Source: Triops longicaudatus
Taxonomy: Eukaryota > Arthropoda > Branchiopoda > Notostraca > Triopsidae
Length of the DNA stretch: 64,000 bases
Assembly: GCA_022885665.1 (NCBI GenBank)
Contig: JAGQDJ010000090.1
Coordinates: 1-64,000, forward strand
Direction: 5' to 3'
Shown here: piece by piece, positions 11,517 to 22,389 of the stretch
Numbering within the stretch: position 1 is the stretch's first letter
Layout: every line of letters starts with the position of its first letter
Notes under the pieces: model-generated
Databases searched by the model: none
The model's input: the letters and a program-made list of their open reading frames with translations, nothing else
Told to the model about the DNA's origin: nothing
Position numbers and translations under genes: made by a program

Positions 11517-13655
11517 CTAGTGCAAGCCAACTCGGGTAGACGGAGTGCGGACAAACGTCAAAAATTCCTCCCTGGATTTTGGGTCGTCACGGAAAGATCC
11601 CAGCATTGCCGACGTCACTGTTGAGCTATTAATTTTCTGCACTCCTCTCATAACCATGCACATGTGCCTATAAACATAATTTAAACCGTTAGAATTATGT
11701 GCTAAAAAATAAGACTCCTCATTACGTTGCTTCAACGACCACGGCTACGCCCTGAGGATCCATAGCTTCTTGAACTGCAGTGGCAATCTGTTTTGTCAAA
11801 CGTTCTTGGACTTGAAGCCTGCGGCTGAAGATCTCCACAATTCTAAAAAATATAAATAATAAGTTGAGTAAACGATAAAATAAGTGATGAAATGTTTACC
11901 TGGCCAGTTTTGATAAACCAACGACTTTACGGTTAGGGAGGTAACCTATGGAAACTTTGCCGACGAAGGGTACCAAGTGATGTTCGCACATGGAAAACAT
12001 CTCAATGTCTTTTACGACTACCATCTCGTCATGGTTTTCGTCGAAAATTGCGTCGTTGAGTACATCTAGTTTCAGTTTTCTTCATTAGTTGGTCTCATTA
12101 AAAAGAGCAACGAACGTGGTAACTAAGGATCATTTTTTTCAAGCTAGCAAAGGGAGTAACAGCCTTTAGGATTTCCTTTGAAAGTAATAACACGTACGTA
12201 TTTTTACGGAAGATTGCTCGAGGAGAATCATAGTGCGAAGAGTAGAAAATCGAGCTTAATAATAATACTAGCGTAAAGTGAACTAAAGCTTATCGGTAAA
12301 TCTTCCTTAAATCTAGAAAACTAGAAAGAAGTAAGAAGGTAGGTGGATGGGCGTGAGGGGGAGTAAACAGTAGCTTTGGAGATAGCGGAACAAATAAAGT
12401 AATAAGACTGCCTGTCGGCGGCAGGCTTTGGAGTTGACAGTTGCGGAGATAAGTCCGCAAGTCAAGAGAACAGTGCACATGGATGCCATTGTATTACCTT
12501 CTAGGGTTTGGTCGTATCCTTTTGTGAAGAATAGCATGGCTTTGGCAGCGCGTTCAGGGGTTTTTAGCAAACCCTGGCGGTTAGGGTCTTCGCCCAGATG
12601 TGACAGCAATAAGCGATAGGCGCGGGTCATCTCTGGCAACAACTGTTCCCTGGTGGGAGGCGGGGGTGCGTGGTCTAACTCCAAGTCATGGTGGAAAGTG
12701 CACTTCTCGTGCCCTGTAAACAGAAAATGCGACAATTTATTTATATTTTTTCCTCCATATTTAGTGCTCTCATTAATTTGCCTGAAGGTTAATTTAAAAA
12801 ATACGTGGTATCTTTGCTACTACTTAGACAGTCTACTGGAATCTCATATCATCGTGATTCATTACAATGACAAGAAAATACGGTATGGCTGCGTCTCTCC
12901 AATATCAAATCGGCAGAAAAATCTCGAGTTATCTCGGCAATAACTTTTCTCTACGACAGAACGTCTCCCTGGCATCTCTTTAAGAACTTAACAGCATAAA
13001 CGGAGAGAAAAATTGAGGAACAAGAAACGTTTGGCGAATAAATGGTCAAAATGAGGAAGCAAACGTCACTGAACGTTAAATCGATCCTGACGGACTAAGC
13101 TGCTGAGTTCGTCAAGAGTCACATTCCTTAACCTGCCATGCAACAATCAATTTGCCCTGAATAAACTAAGAGAACGCATTCTTAGTTTCCTAAAATATTG
13201 CGTGCCACGGCAGCTTGATCATAACTATCCTATAATGAAATTCTCAATAAAGATATTTTTTAATTGTGTCAGGCGAATATTATTTCGAGGTAACAAAAAT
13301 CTAAAGAAGCCTTGATCTATTATTAAAAATCTTTGCCTTGTCGTTGTAATAATTTTCCAAGGAGTTCAATTACCTTCATAACGAAAAATTTACTCGTGTT
13401 ACGTAATTTGAAATAGTTGCGTGTAGTACAAAGCGATATTCGCGTAACCGTCACATAATTTCGATGTTCTTGGCCACAAGTTTCTCAAAAGTTTTGTGGA
13501 ATCGAATATCACGTATTATATAATGGGATTCATTTACCTGGTGTGATTGAAGTCCGGCGAGGACGTCCGTACAACTGATCTTCTTCGTTGGTTGTATGTT
13601 TACAAACCGCTACTGTGGTTGCGCCATTGCTAACAGTATTCGCAGCAGAATCCAT
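11517..13655 (-). CDS. GCH1: GTP cyclohydrolase I (5 exons)
   Basis: Converts GTP to 7,8-dihydroneopterin triphosphate, the first and rate-limiting step of tetrahydrobiopterin and pteridine synthesis; it is Punch in Drosophila. Exons in transcript order: 13538-13655, 12498-12713, 11900-12065, 11726-11842, 11517-11667. Phases close to give 255 aa (human 250). The first 40 residues are a variable leader (MDSAANTVSNGATTVAVCKH). The core runs from RAYRLLLSHLGEDPNRQGLL through VLNDAIFDENHDEMVVVKDI. Zinc ligands are visible: Cys138 and His141 in MFSMCEHHLVPFVGK, and Cys209 in EATHMCMVMRGVQK, each three below the human numbering. LPNRKVVGLSKLARIVEIFSRRLQVQERL is also conserved, and the end is REEFLTFVRTPSTRVGLH. 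Intron 1 is the largest at 824 nt. In Drosophila this gene has alternative first exons; I found no second leader exon here. The 5' end faces the B9D2 gene. Confidence 0.96.
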
Positions 13656-16045
13656 TTATGAAAATTTGCTTTTCTCTGTTCCAAATGGGATTACAATAAA
13701 TTTCAGTCACCCTAAACGTAATAATAATAATAAACCAAATTAGAACGAGTTTAGTTTCACAGCTAGATCACTGTAAGGCTGAATTACGCAACAAGTGGAG
13801 AGTGAATGAAAACGACGGGGAGAACAGCAACAAGTGCGTAAAGGGTAAAACTGGGACGTGAAAGTTTTCTTCGCACCAAGCAGAATAGCAACCCAATGGT
13901 GCTTCAAGTCATGTCACGGGAAGTCGCGAAAGTAAAGCACGAAGATTGTCAGCTCCCGTCCTGTGCGTCGCACTAATGGAAACTGAACGGCGCTCGAGTG
14001 GTGAATAAGCTTCTTCTCCACCCCCTCTGGGCTTATTTGGGCAGAAAGCCTATGGTACTTCGAGCTTGCCTGCCTTTCGGTATTATACTAGCGTACACTA
14101 CTATCACTTCTGGCCGAGAGCCTCATTTAAAGGGATAAAGTACTGAACAATCTTTTAGCTACAAGGGACCCTTTTTCTTCTTGCTTGGTGCCTTTCCCGT
14201 CGATCGATATCATCCACCAACGCACATCGCACCAGTGATTTTTCTCCTTTCATGAAAATACTGACTAGTGGAATACTTAAGATGCATACATCAAAGGACA
14301 ATTTTTAACAGTTTATGATTGGCAGCTTACCTCGCTTTTTTTACTATCAGCGCAGAGTGGGCAGCAGAACTTGGGACTCACGACAGACGCTTTTCCCTTC
14401 AAGTCGTGGAGCTTAAATACTTTACTGATTAGCCCAGGGTTTCTGCTAGCAAAAAGGTACTGTATACGCTTGGGTAATCAGCAAGCGGTCTTTCCTTGGG
14501 AACGCCAAAGATGACAGAGGGAAGATGAGGCACACTAGTGATAAAACTTCATCGTTTACGTAAACCTCACATGTGATAGCATCAGTTACATTCACACTAA
14601 AAACCGAACGTTTAGAATATTGCACAATAACTGTCTTCGTAAATACAAACTCTATAACGATGAATACACACATTTTAATACAATGACCCAGCCTTTGAAA
14701 ACTTACAATCCTTGTAACTTGGTGTATGAACAGAGTTTATATGGCAGCTACATTAGAAAACATGGGAAATTTAGTGATTGGGCATCCACGTTAATTGGAA
14801 AGTCGTGAATGGACGTTTATAATGTAATCATCCATAACAGCAGAGCAGTATACAAGGGCCTTCAATATTCATTCCTGTAACGATGATATTTATCTCTGTG
14901 ACACTTGCTTGTTCTTATACTTTTGCCCTTTTCCCCCTTCATGGTCTTATAACTGACATACAACTTTATTAAAAAATATTTGGTAAAGGGGAAAAATTTC
15001 TCATAAAAGAGCAGTTTGCAGAACGAACATGTCCTTGCTGGTATTTTAAAAGGCCCTTCGATTTAACTTGTTAAGGTTCTTTGCTCGCTACGACATCTCC
15101 TTAAGCGTATTGCAAAAATAGACTTCTGTTGTTTCCCAAAAAAAAGTAATTTCTACTGAACGGTAATAAGCTTTTGAAATTACATTTTGCTTCTTGTAAA
15201 GTCGATATTCAGACGGACTATGTGAAGATATCTGTTCACACTATAGGTCGGCCCATAAGTATCAGTAAGTTTTTCGAATGAGTATTGCTTACCGCGTATG
15301 TGAACAACGTTCTTAATGATGTTTGCGTTATCAGTCGGCTTCTGGAAAACCGAAGGCTGCTGTCATGCTAAGGCAAATTGTGTTTTTCTCGGCTCCGCGG
15401 AAAATGTGTAACGTCATGCAGACGAGGTCTCATTGATGAACTTTTGCTTTTGAAGATATAGCGGAGCTTCGTAATAGCTCTATGAAAACGAAAGTGAGAT
15501 AAATCCTTATCCAGTGCTATTCACACGAATCGAAACAGAAAATAATTTACCTGGCATATCTCACAAATAGATAATAATTACGCTTAACGGGTCAGTTTAA
15601 GTAGAGATAATTACAGTGTGCCACAAAATATTCTTACTGCGTATGACAATCGAAACTCGCCCCCACGTGTTCGAACACGATATGGGAAGATATCATATGT
15701 GTGCAGTTCTGGAGCTGATAGTATAATAGGATACTTCATTGTTCAAAACAGAAATCAACTTATTAATTTACGGAGAAATTAATTACAATGATCTTGGCTC
15801 TGTTCGTATTGTTATTGTTTATTATTCGTTAAAATTCCATTCAAGACATTCTCCAAGTCCTCGTTTCCGTTACACAATATCTTAAACATTGTGTTAGCGA
15901 CAACCTCGATACGAACTAAGTGCAGTTTCGGTCTCATAACACTCAACGCTGCTGAAATATAATAACGTATTAGACGACGTTTAACAATAGGGGTGAACGG
16001 GCGGGATTTCTTTCTGAGAGAGCAGGTGGTGCGCGGTCGCCGTCC
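13656..16045. other. Intergenic between GCH1 and B9D2 (divergent)
   Basis: About 2.4 kb lie between two genes transcribed in opposite directions, so this holds the GCH1 promoter (left edge) and most of the B9D2 upstream region (right edge). I saw no exon, repeat or RNA gene. Open frames such as 14446-14673 are short and resemble no known family. Confidence 0.5.
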
Positions 16046-16060
16046 GTTGCTATGGGTATC
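16046..16060 (-). promoter_or_regulatory. X-box-like RFX site upstream of B9D2
   Basis: On the minus strand the bases read GATACC CAT AGCAAC. The RFX X-box consensus is GTNRCC, 0-3 bases, RGYAAC, so 11 of 12 positions fit (mismatch at base 2). It lies 93 nt before the B9D2 start codon, the usual distance for X-boxes of ciliary genes. The match was found by eye, and RFX binding is inferred. Confidence 0.5.
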
Positions 16061-16153
16061 ATGTTTGTTATGGAACAGTGTACCGTAATACTGTATTCAG
16101 CATACTGCACAACACAAACTTGTTGGTGAGACAAACAACGAAAGGAAGTTTAC

Positions 16154-16826
16154 ATGGCCGAAGTGCATCTTATAGGTCAGATTGTGGGAGCTTCTGATTT
16201 CCCACATTTTCGTTTGTCTTGTCAGTGGGCGTTGCACGCAGGTAAGTTATTTTAATTATTTATTTATTACTCTTATATTTTTCTTTCGCTTTACGAGCTT
16301 TCTCATTACATCATATCTTTTAATAAAGGACCTGGTTGGACTACAATAGAAGGAATAACACAAGGCCAGACGCAAGTAGATTCCCCGGCAGTGGGTGTGG
16401 CTAGTAATTGGTGCCATCCGATAGATGTCCACTGGGCTACACGTGGATTGCAAGGTTGGCCCAAATTTCATCTCCAGGTTTTGCACTTGGATTCTTACGG
16501 AAGACTAGAACCACTGGGGTACGGGTATTGTCCCGTGCCAGGCGCGCCTGGGACTCACGAAATCGATGTCCCAATTTGGCGTCCCACAGGTTCACTCGTT
16601 TTAAAATTAATTTTTAACGAAAGACTCATAATACGTGTATTCCTTAGGAACACGAGAAGAAGAACTTTCGCGATTATTCCTAGGAGGTGGTTTAGCCCTC
16701 CGTGCTCCTGACGTCATTTACCACGGCGCAGATCGTTTTCGGCTAAGAACGACTTCCGTAGGAGTTGTTCGGCTTAGTCTAAGTCTCATCCTCAAAGATT
16801 TCGCTAAATACGGCGTGGAACATTAA
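16154..16826 (+). CDS. B9D2: B9 domain-containing protein 2 (3 exons)
   Basis: Component of the MKS/B9 complex at the ciliary transition zone, which gates entry into cilia; in arthropods it is expected in ciliated sensory neurons. Exons: 16154-16241, 16329-16589, 16648-16826. The phases close to give 175 aa, the same length as human B9D2. Nearly the whole protein is the B9 (C2-like) domain. Visible family blocks are MAEVHLIGQIVGAS at the start, GITQGQTQVDSP, HPIDVHWATRGLQGWPKFHL, GYGYCPVPGAPGTHEI, PIWRPTG, LFLGGG, YHGADRFRLRT and a DFAKYGVEH end. The second donor is GTTCAC, weaker than usual, but the junction restores the family sequence. The next gene begins 35 nt after the stop and encodes tectonic, a member of the same complex. 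Confidence 0.97.
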
Positions 16827-16861
16827 AGGATATCCCCTGAATTGTTATCACAAGAGAAAAT

Positions 16862-17937
16862 ATGTATTTCTACATGGTTCCGTCCATTCTCTCCTTGGTC
16901 TTCCTTATAACAATAGCACGGGCGCAAGATGCTGGAAGCGATGTCTCAACAAATGGAAATAATTTTACTACTGAATTATACAGCTCTGAACCTTCTTACA
17001 CTACTGAAGCTGAAAAATCTCAGAATGCATCTTTGGAATTTACTACGATCCCAGTAACACCAAGTTGTCGGTGCTCAAGTCTCATGGTAATCTATTTTAG
17101 AAAAAAATATCAAAATATCCTAATTTTCGTGTAATTTTGTATCTGCAGTCTGAAGTCGCATTACAGAGAGGTTGGAGCGGGAATCCGGGCTATATCGAAG
17201 GTTTACCTGTCCGTACAGGTAAACTTACTCAAGAAGCCGATTCTAGCGGCTTGATAAAGCAAGCTATGCTTGTTTCCCGAACAAATTCGACTTTCACTAC
17301 CATCTCGCCTTCCTTCCACAATCAAGAATGTCCAGATATGTCCAACATAGCTTCACACCGGGCACCAATTTCATTCAAGCGGAACACAGAGATTCAGTGT
17401 TACTGGCACTGGAGCGAATGGACATCTTGTTCGCTAATCCAAGCGAACATTTCGCGTATATTGCTAGGAATGAATGAAGAAGATTTGACTAGTGTAAGCG
17501 TGGGTGCCTGGGGCAATAGTGCACCAGAACATCTGGGTGATTGGCTAGGGGTGCACATGTTTCACAGTTCGCGTCCCGAGTATGAAACAAGTCCTGGCAC
17601 ATGTTTTGTAACGCGTGAAGTCCTCGTAAACGTGTTCTATACTCAAGTTGGGTCAGTGGATGCGCCCCAAGCTAGGATTGTGGGTGTGGCTTACGTATGG
17701 AAACCACCGGCTCCTCTAAGCCCGAACTACCTCTGGCTAAAAATTGGAGTTCTATTCCACGATGTAAGCTTACCGCCCCAGCCTCACTTTGCACCACCTT
17801 TGGCCCTGAATGCTCGATTACCCCACGATTTCTTCTATCCTTTCTTTCTGAATGCGTCCCGTGTAATGCAACCCCTTATTCAGTTTTATTTCATGACAGG
17901 CGTTTACATGCTTTCGTTTCTTCGTATCTGCTGGTAG
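16862..17937 (+). CDS. tctn: Tectonic-like protein, N-terminally shortened (2 exons)
   Basis: Tectonics are secreted or membrane-anchored proteins of the transition-zone MKS/B9 complex. Exons: 16862-17086 and 17149-17937, joined in phase 0, giving 337 aa. A signal peptide is clear (SILSLVFLITIARA), followed by a Ser/Thr/Asn-rich stretch and TPSCRC. Exon 2 carries the C-terminal half of the family: SGNPGYIEGLPV, a CP...ISFKRNTEIQCY block, EHLGDWLGVHMF, APQARIVGVAYVW, VLFHDVSLPP and ALNARLPHDFFYPFF. These match the order of blocks in human TCTN1. The Cys-rich segment that normally follows TPCxCDL, and the first half of the beta-rich region (over 200 residues), are missing. Only a 62-nt intron sits at that point. 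A hydrophobic tail (VMQPLIQFYFMTGVYMLSFL) could be a membrane anchor; an optional in-frame intron (GTGTAA...ACAG, about 17854-17899) would remove part of it. Confidence 0.9.
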
Positions 17938-19444
17938 CATGTCTAAAAATACAATTTATTTAATTTACTTTAATTTGTACTAACGGAATAGTATTCTTTT
18001 CGTAACAATCGTCGCTGTTCAAGTGGCAGTACACCACGGCAAAGGTGGGATATTTCAAATGCTAACTGTCTCAGCTGGCAAGTTTGTTGCCGACTAAACG
18101 AACAGAATAGGGTTCGCAAAAGGACTCGACATTAAAATCTGATTCGGATGAGTTTATGGGAAGGGGTTTTGCTGCCATTAGCTCTTTCGTCAGCTTATTA
18201 CATTTTACACTTTACATAGCGTTTCTATTAATTGTGCTAAATATTTATATAAATTGTATTATCGATACAGAGAATAATTGCAATAGAATAGGAATAGAAG
18301 ATTAGAATCTGCACCTTCACTGTGAGTCCCTGAATTAGCTCACGACCAAGGAGAATATTGACAATAACTGTGGAGTGTTTATGACCGGATTCCGGTAGAA
18401 CATACCGTAGATTACGCAAGAGATATCAGTACGGCAGAACTCCCATTTTGTCTTTCCCGACCATGGAAACGTCCGATTACATCAACCGCCTTGAGAATAC
18501 ATATTTCTTCGATTATAGTAGGCTTCTGCGTCAATTCTGATGCATTTACTCGCCGATATTGTGAAATTTCCCAGTAATTGTCTCAAGAATATATACCTGA
18601 GGCATTAAGTGCATTTCACGTTCTATTACTTGTCTGCACTAAAATTTCCTCACATTTTGATAATGCATTCACTATGTAAAACAGATTTTGCCATTTATCG
18701 AACTTGGCCACTACTATGCGATCCTGGCTGGATTACAAAATCGAAGTTCTAATTTACCTTGATTCGGTTTGACATACCGGTGGGCAGCGGACTAAAATGG
18801 ACAACTTGGATATTTGACAGAATCAGATATACATGTTCGTTTCATTAAGAACATGCTAAACAACTTTTATGGGTAATTGTAGAAAATAATTAACTTAATT
18901 TGTCAGCACTAAAATTGTCTTTCTGTTATACAACATTAAGAGGCTCGAAATCAAGTTAATTCTAAAACTCGTATTAACGATACATTTTTTTTAAAAGAGC
19001 GTTATTTTTATGGGTCAAATTCAAGTCAAAGAATTGAATTTTTGTGACTTGCCCCCGGTTTAACGATGACTATGTCCGAGTGTGGTCATTACCGTTACCT
19101 ACGTAGATTTAAGACGGAACAGCTTATTCACGAAATCCACTTGAAAGGAAGAAAAAATGGAAGAAAAATTGTAACAGTAAGGTATAAGTGAAAGAGTATG
19201 GGTATTTAAAGGTATCTAGGGGCGCGCACTCAAAAAATTAATCGAATCGAATACGTTAATACGAATCTTCTTAATTATTCAAACACATTCGGCCACGGAG
19301 TACTGCATAAATACACTTCACACATGTTGCTACCGAAATGGTACCTCAGGCTGAAGGAAATGACTTATTGATGAACTAAGCGACCATGGCGAACTACGTT
19401 CACGGTTAACAGGTGGCTGAGCGAACGACAGCTTGATGGCCCGC
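17938..19444. other. Intergenic, tectonic 3' flank
   Basis: AT-rich DNA with no recognisable exon or RNA gene. A canonical AATAAA was not seen close behind the tectonic stop codon, so the end of that transcript is unknown. Confidence 0.4.
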
Positions 19445-19832
19445 GCCTGGTGTCTTCGCTTAAAGTCGGTGTTCCATCAGTGTTCAGCTTTTAAGAAAAG
19501 TTGCATGAAACACTGAAACATTATATAGGAAAAAGTATTTTGCCGTTCATCTTCTGTTCCTTAGGTATCAAAAAGCCTGGTGTCTTCGCTCAAGTTCGGT
19601 GTTTAACATTGTCTGGCGAACTTCAATCCTTTTCGCGTGTTATAGCTACGGGTTTATGGAGGGTAGCATGGAGAAAGGGAGAACGCAGTTTTTAAGAAAA
19701 GTTGCATGAAATAATTAAACATTATATTTTTTGAGTTTTTAAGAAACGTCATATTATATAACATTATAACACGAAATATGGATCAAAGTTCGCTAGACAA
19801 TAATGAACACCGAATTTGAATGAAGACACCTT
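19445..19832. repeat. Cluster of short direct and inverted repeats
   Basis: Two related sequences are each repeated. The block GCCTGGTGTCTTCGCT...TCGGTGTT occurs at 19445-19473 and again at 19575-19603. A third, inverted copy (AACACCGAA...GAAGACACC) lies at about 19806-19830. The block TTTTAAGAAAAGTTGCATGAAA followed by ATTAAACATTATA-like sequence occurs at 19489-19526 and 19690-19727. The order A-B-A-B plus inverted A looks like a local duplication inside a small degraded mobile element or satellite. No coding capacity or clean terminal repeats are visible. Confidence 0.6.
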
Positions 19833-20607
19833 AGCTTTTTGCCACATAAGGAGCAGTAGATGGCCTGTTTTTCCTATATAATATTTAAGTTTCTCAATCA
19901 CCTTTTCTTAAAGACTTGTCTAATTATCCTCGAATTCGCGGCGCCGTAACTCCCGTTTCGCAACTTGGTGAACATGTGTAATAGTTAGAAACATTTCCGA
20001 AAAAATGCCGGCTTCGCTATCGTACCGAAACCTACCGGATGGCTTACTTACTACATCGCTCGACACCCTTTTCTGTGTTTTGTTTTTGGAGCTTTTTGTA
20101 CACGTCGTCTTCCGGTGCATAATTCAAATGTATGCTGCTAAAGAGCCTAGGAGTTATCATCCGACTCATGGAGCTCCTTTAAACAATTTTATCGGTGGTC
20201 TTATCGCTCCACTGACGACTGTACATTACGAAACACGGGCTTTAATATCTTAAATTGTATTCTTCTGAAGTGGATCTCCTTCAAACATTTATGCGCTAAT
20301 GTGCACGAATACTTTTCCGTGCAAATTAACGTGCGTTTAACGTTGACCATCAAACGTATTCAGCATTCGAATTCCGGGTACTCTACGATCCGAACCCCCT
20401 GCACATGGTACTTGTAAAGATGAAAACTTGCTTTCATTCACGGAAAACTAGTGCCCCCAAACCAGTTAACAGAACTGTATGCTCGGAAGGCAAAGAGTAG
20501 TCAGAAGCACAGAAGTAGCCAATGAATTTAGACGTACCCGCAGGAACAGCCAACTATTGAAAACAAGAGTACCCTAGTGATATTTGTTTTAAAAATTTAG
20601 TTTAAAA
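19833..20607. other. Intergenic, upstream of SLC35A gene
   Basis: No exon recognised. It should contain the promoter and 5' UTR of the transporter gene that starts at 20608. A run of open frame at 20005-20253 has no family resemblance. Confidence 0.4.
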
Positions 20608-22389
20608 ATGGGCTTTCCCATGGCTTGGACACAGATGTGTGATCGGGGTCAGTGGTCATGGAAAAATTTATGCTCAAATGAGCTATTTCCCAACAAACGT
20701 AGTTTTGTTATATTTGTTGCCTATATGGCCTTTTCTATCAATCACGGTAAATTAAATATTACCTTCTATCCTTGATCTAATCCTTATTTTCTTCCTCTAG
20801 GATTGCTCATAACCACGTCTCAAAAGTCCGATGGTACTTATGCATATAACGTTACAACTGTGGTACTATTTACCGACGTTATTAAACTTGTAGTTGCCTT
20901 TGCTCTTCATTCAAGCCAGTAAACTGATATCTCTTTCTTAAAATATCGTCAAGAAATGACAGTGAAGGAGATGATATAAAGAAAGTCGCACTGGTGTGAA
21001 TTTATTTTTCAATAATAAAGACATTCCTATTTATGCGTTTTTGAAAAACTGACCGTTGGCTATACTTAGTATATTTTTCAAAGGAAAATCATGACATGAC
21101 CGAACGTAAAATAAATAAACCAATGCGATTTTTCTTTAAATGCTGTGTTTCTTGTACTCTACGGGTACACCTACGCAGAATTTCGAAATAAATACTAAAA
21201 TCTATTTCAATAAAGGAGTTCCTGGCGCGCAACACTTCAAGCGATGTCAACATACAAACGCGGTAGTGTATATTTATTATCTAAGCGAACCTTTCATTAA
21301 TGAAACGCTTTTTTCTCTAGTATTGCTTTTGTATTTCATCCCAGCCTTGCTCTATTGTCTCTACAACAATTTAGCCTTTGTCAACTTGACAGCATTTGAC
21401 CCTACGACGTATTTCCTCCTTATGCAACTCAGAGTGGTCCTTACTGGACTTCTTTTTCAAGTAAAAAATAATAATAATAAATATAGGCATATTAATCTCT
21501 ATTATTAAAATATTCTATATTTTTCTGCCTAGTGTCTTTTTAAACGTCGACTTTCTTTCCCACAATGGTTGTGTCTTTTGCTTTTGACCGTGGGCTGTAT
21601 AATTAAGGAGTTTGATTGGGATTGGATGGTCAAACTTTCCTCGTCGGGGACCCCTCATACTCCCGTAACATCGACCTCCAAATATGTTGAAGCTAGTCTT
21701 TCGCTCAACTTTCTTTTCCATCTAGCATTGGTTCTTTTGCAAGTAAGTTTCGGTCTCATTCTTCGTTCTTTTTTGTTGATTTTTTTAAATCTTGCTGGAA
21801 CAACCTGCAACGGTAGTGTAGTATAAATTGTGGATCCTAGGTGGCGTTCCTATGCAGTGTGTGATTAATTTCTTTCTCTATTTCTCGGAAGGTATTCTGT
21901 TCTTGTATGGCAGGTGTTTATTGCGAGTACTTGCTTAAAGACGGCGGCGGAGGCTGTCCTCTCATGATTCAAAACGTGTTCATGTACTTAGATTCCATAA
22001 TTTCCAATGTCGTTCTGCTCCTGATAACGGCAGTGTCAAGTACAGGAAATGCCAATGCAGCAGCACCCTTCCCTCTTTCATGGAGTGCCATCGGGGGCAT
22101 ATTCGAACGCCCCCTCTTGATTGCCATTATGTTCAACAGCGCGGCGGCGGGCCTTGTTACAAGTCTTTTTCTCAAGAATTTTAATTCCATTTTGAAAACC
22201 TTCGCTTCCGCGTTGGAACTTGGCTTTACGGCTGTTCTCAGTGCGATATTGTTCGCCATCCCCCTCGATATTCCGACTGCTATATCGGTGTTAGTCGTAT
22301 GCGTCGCACTGTATTTTTACTCGAAAAAACCGGTAAACAACAAACCCCAAAACCAAATTGTTAGCTCTGCCCGTGAATCAACTGTTTAA
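20608..22389 (+). CDS. Nucleotide-sugar transporter, SLC35A family (about 6 exons)
   Basis: Ten-span Golgi/ER carrier that exchanges cytosolic nucleotide sugar for luminal nucleotide monophosphate; the sugar cannot be told from sequence. Firm exons: 20608-20746, 20801-20918, the 3' part of 21179-21460, 21533-21742, 21892-22389. Tentative pieces are a 31-nt exon at 20963-20993 (HEGDDIKKVAL) and the 5' part of 21179-21460; with these the phases close and give 425 aa. Family landmarks are TYAYNVTTVVLFTDVIKLVVAF, PALLYCLYNNLAFVNL, DPTTYFLLMQLRVV, FKRRLSFPQW, GVYCEYLLKD, MIQNVFMYLDSIISNV and the final TSLFLKNFNSILKTFASALE through LALYFYSKKP-like end. An alternative acceptor at 21319-21320 would need a different upstream phase. 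The long luminal insert after WDWMVKL (SSSGTPHTPV) and the hydrophilic tail are variable. Plausible relatives are SLC35A4/A5 or CMP-sialate-type carriers. Confidence 0.85.

Noticed and set aside
12313..12497. Extension of the GCH1 second exon past 12498 as an open frame
   Set aside because: A GTAATA donor at the TLE/D junction and the next exon restore the conserved VLNDAIFDE block; the extension is intron.
16408..16617. Open frame overlapping B9D2 exon 2 in another frame
   Set aside because: Shadow of the conserved B9 domain frame.
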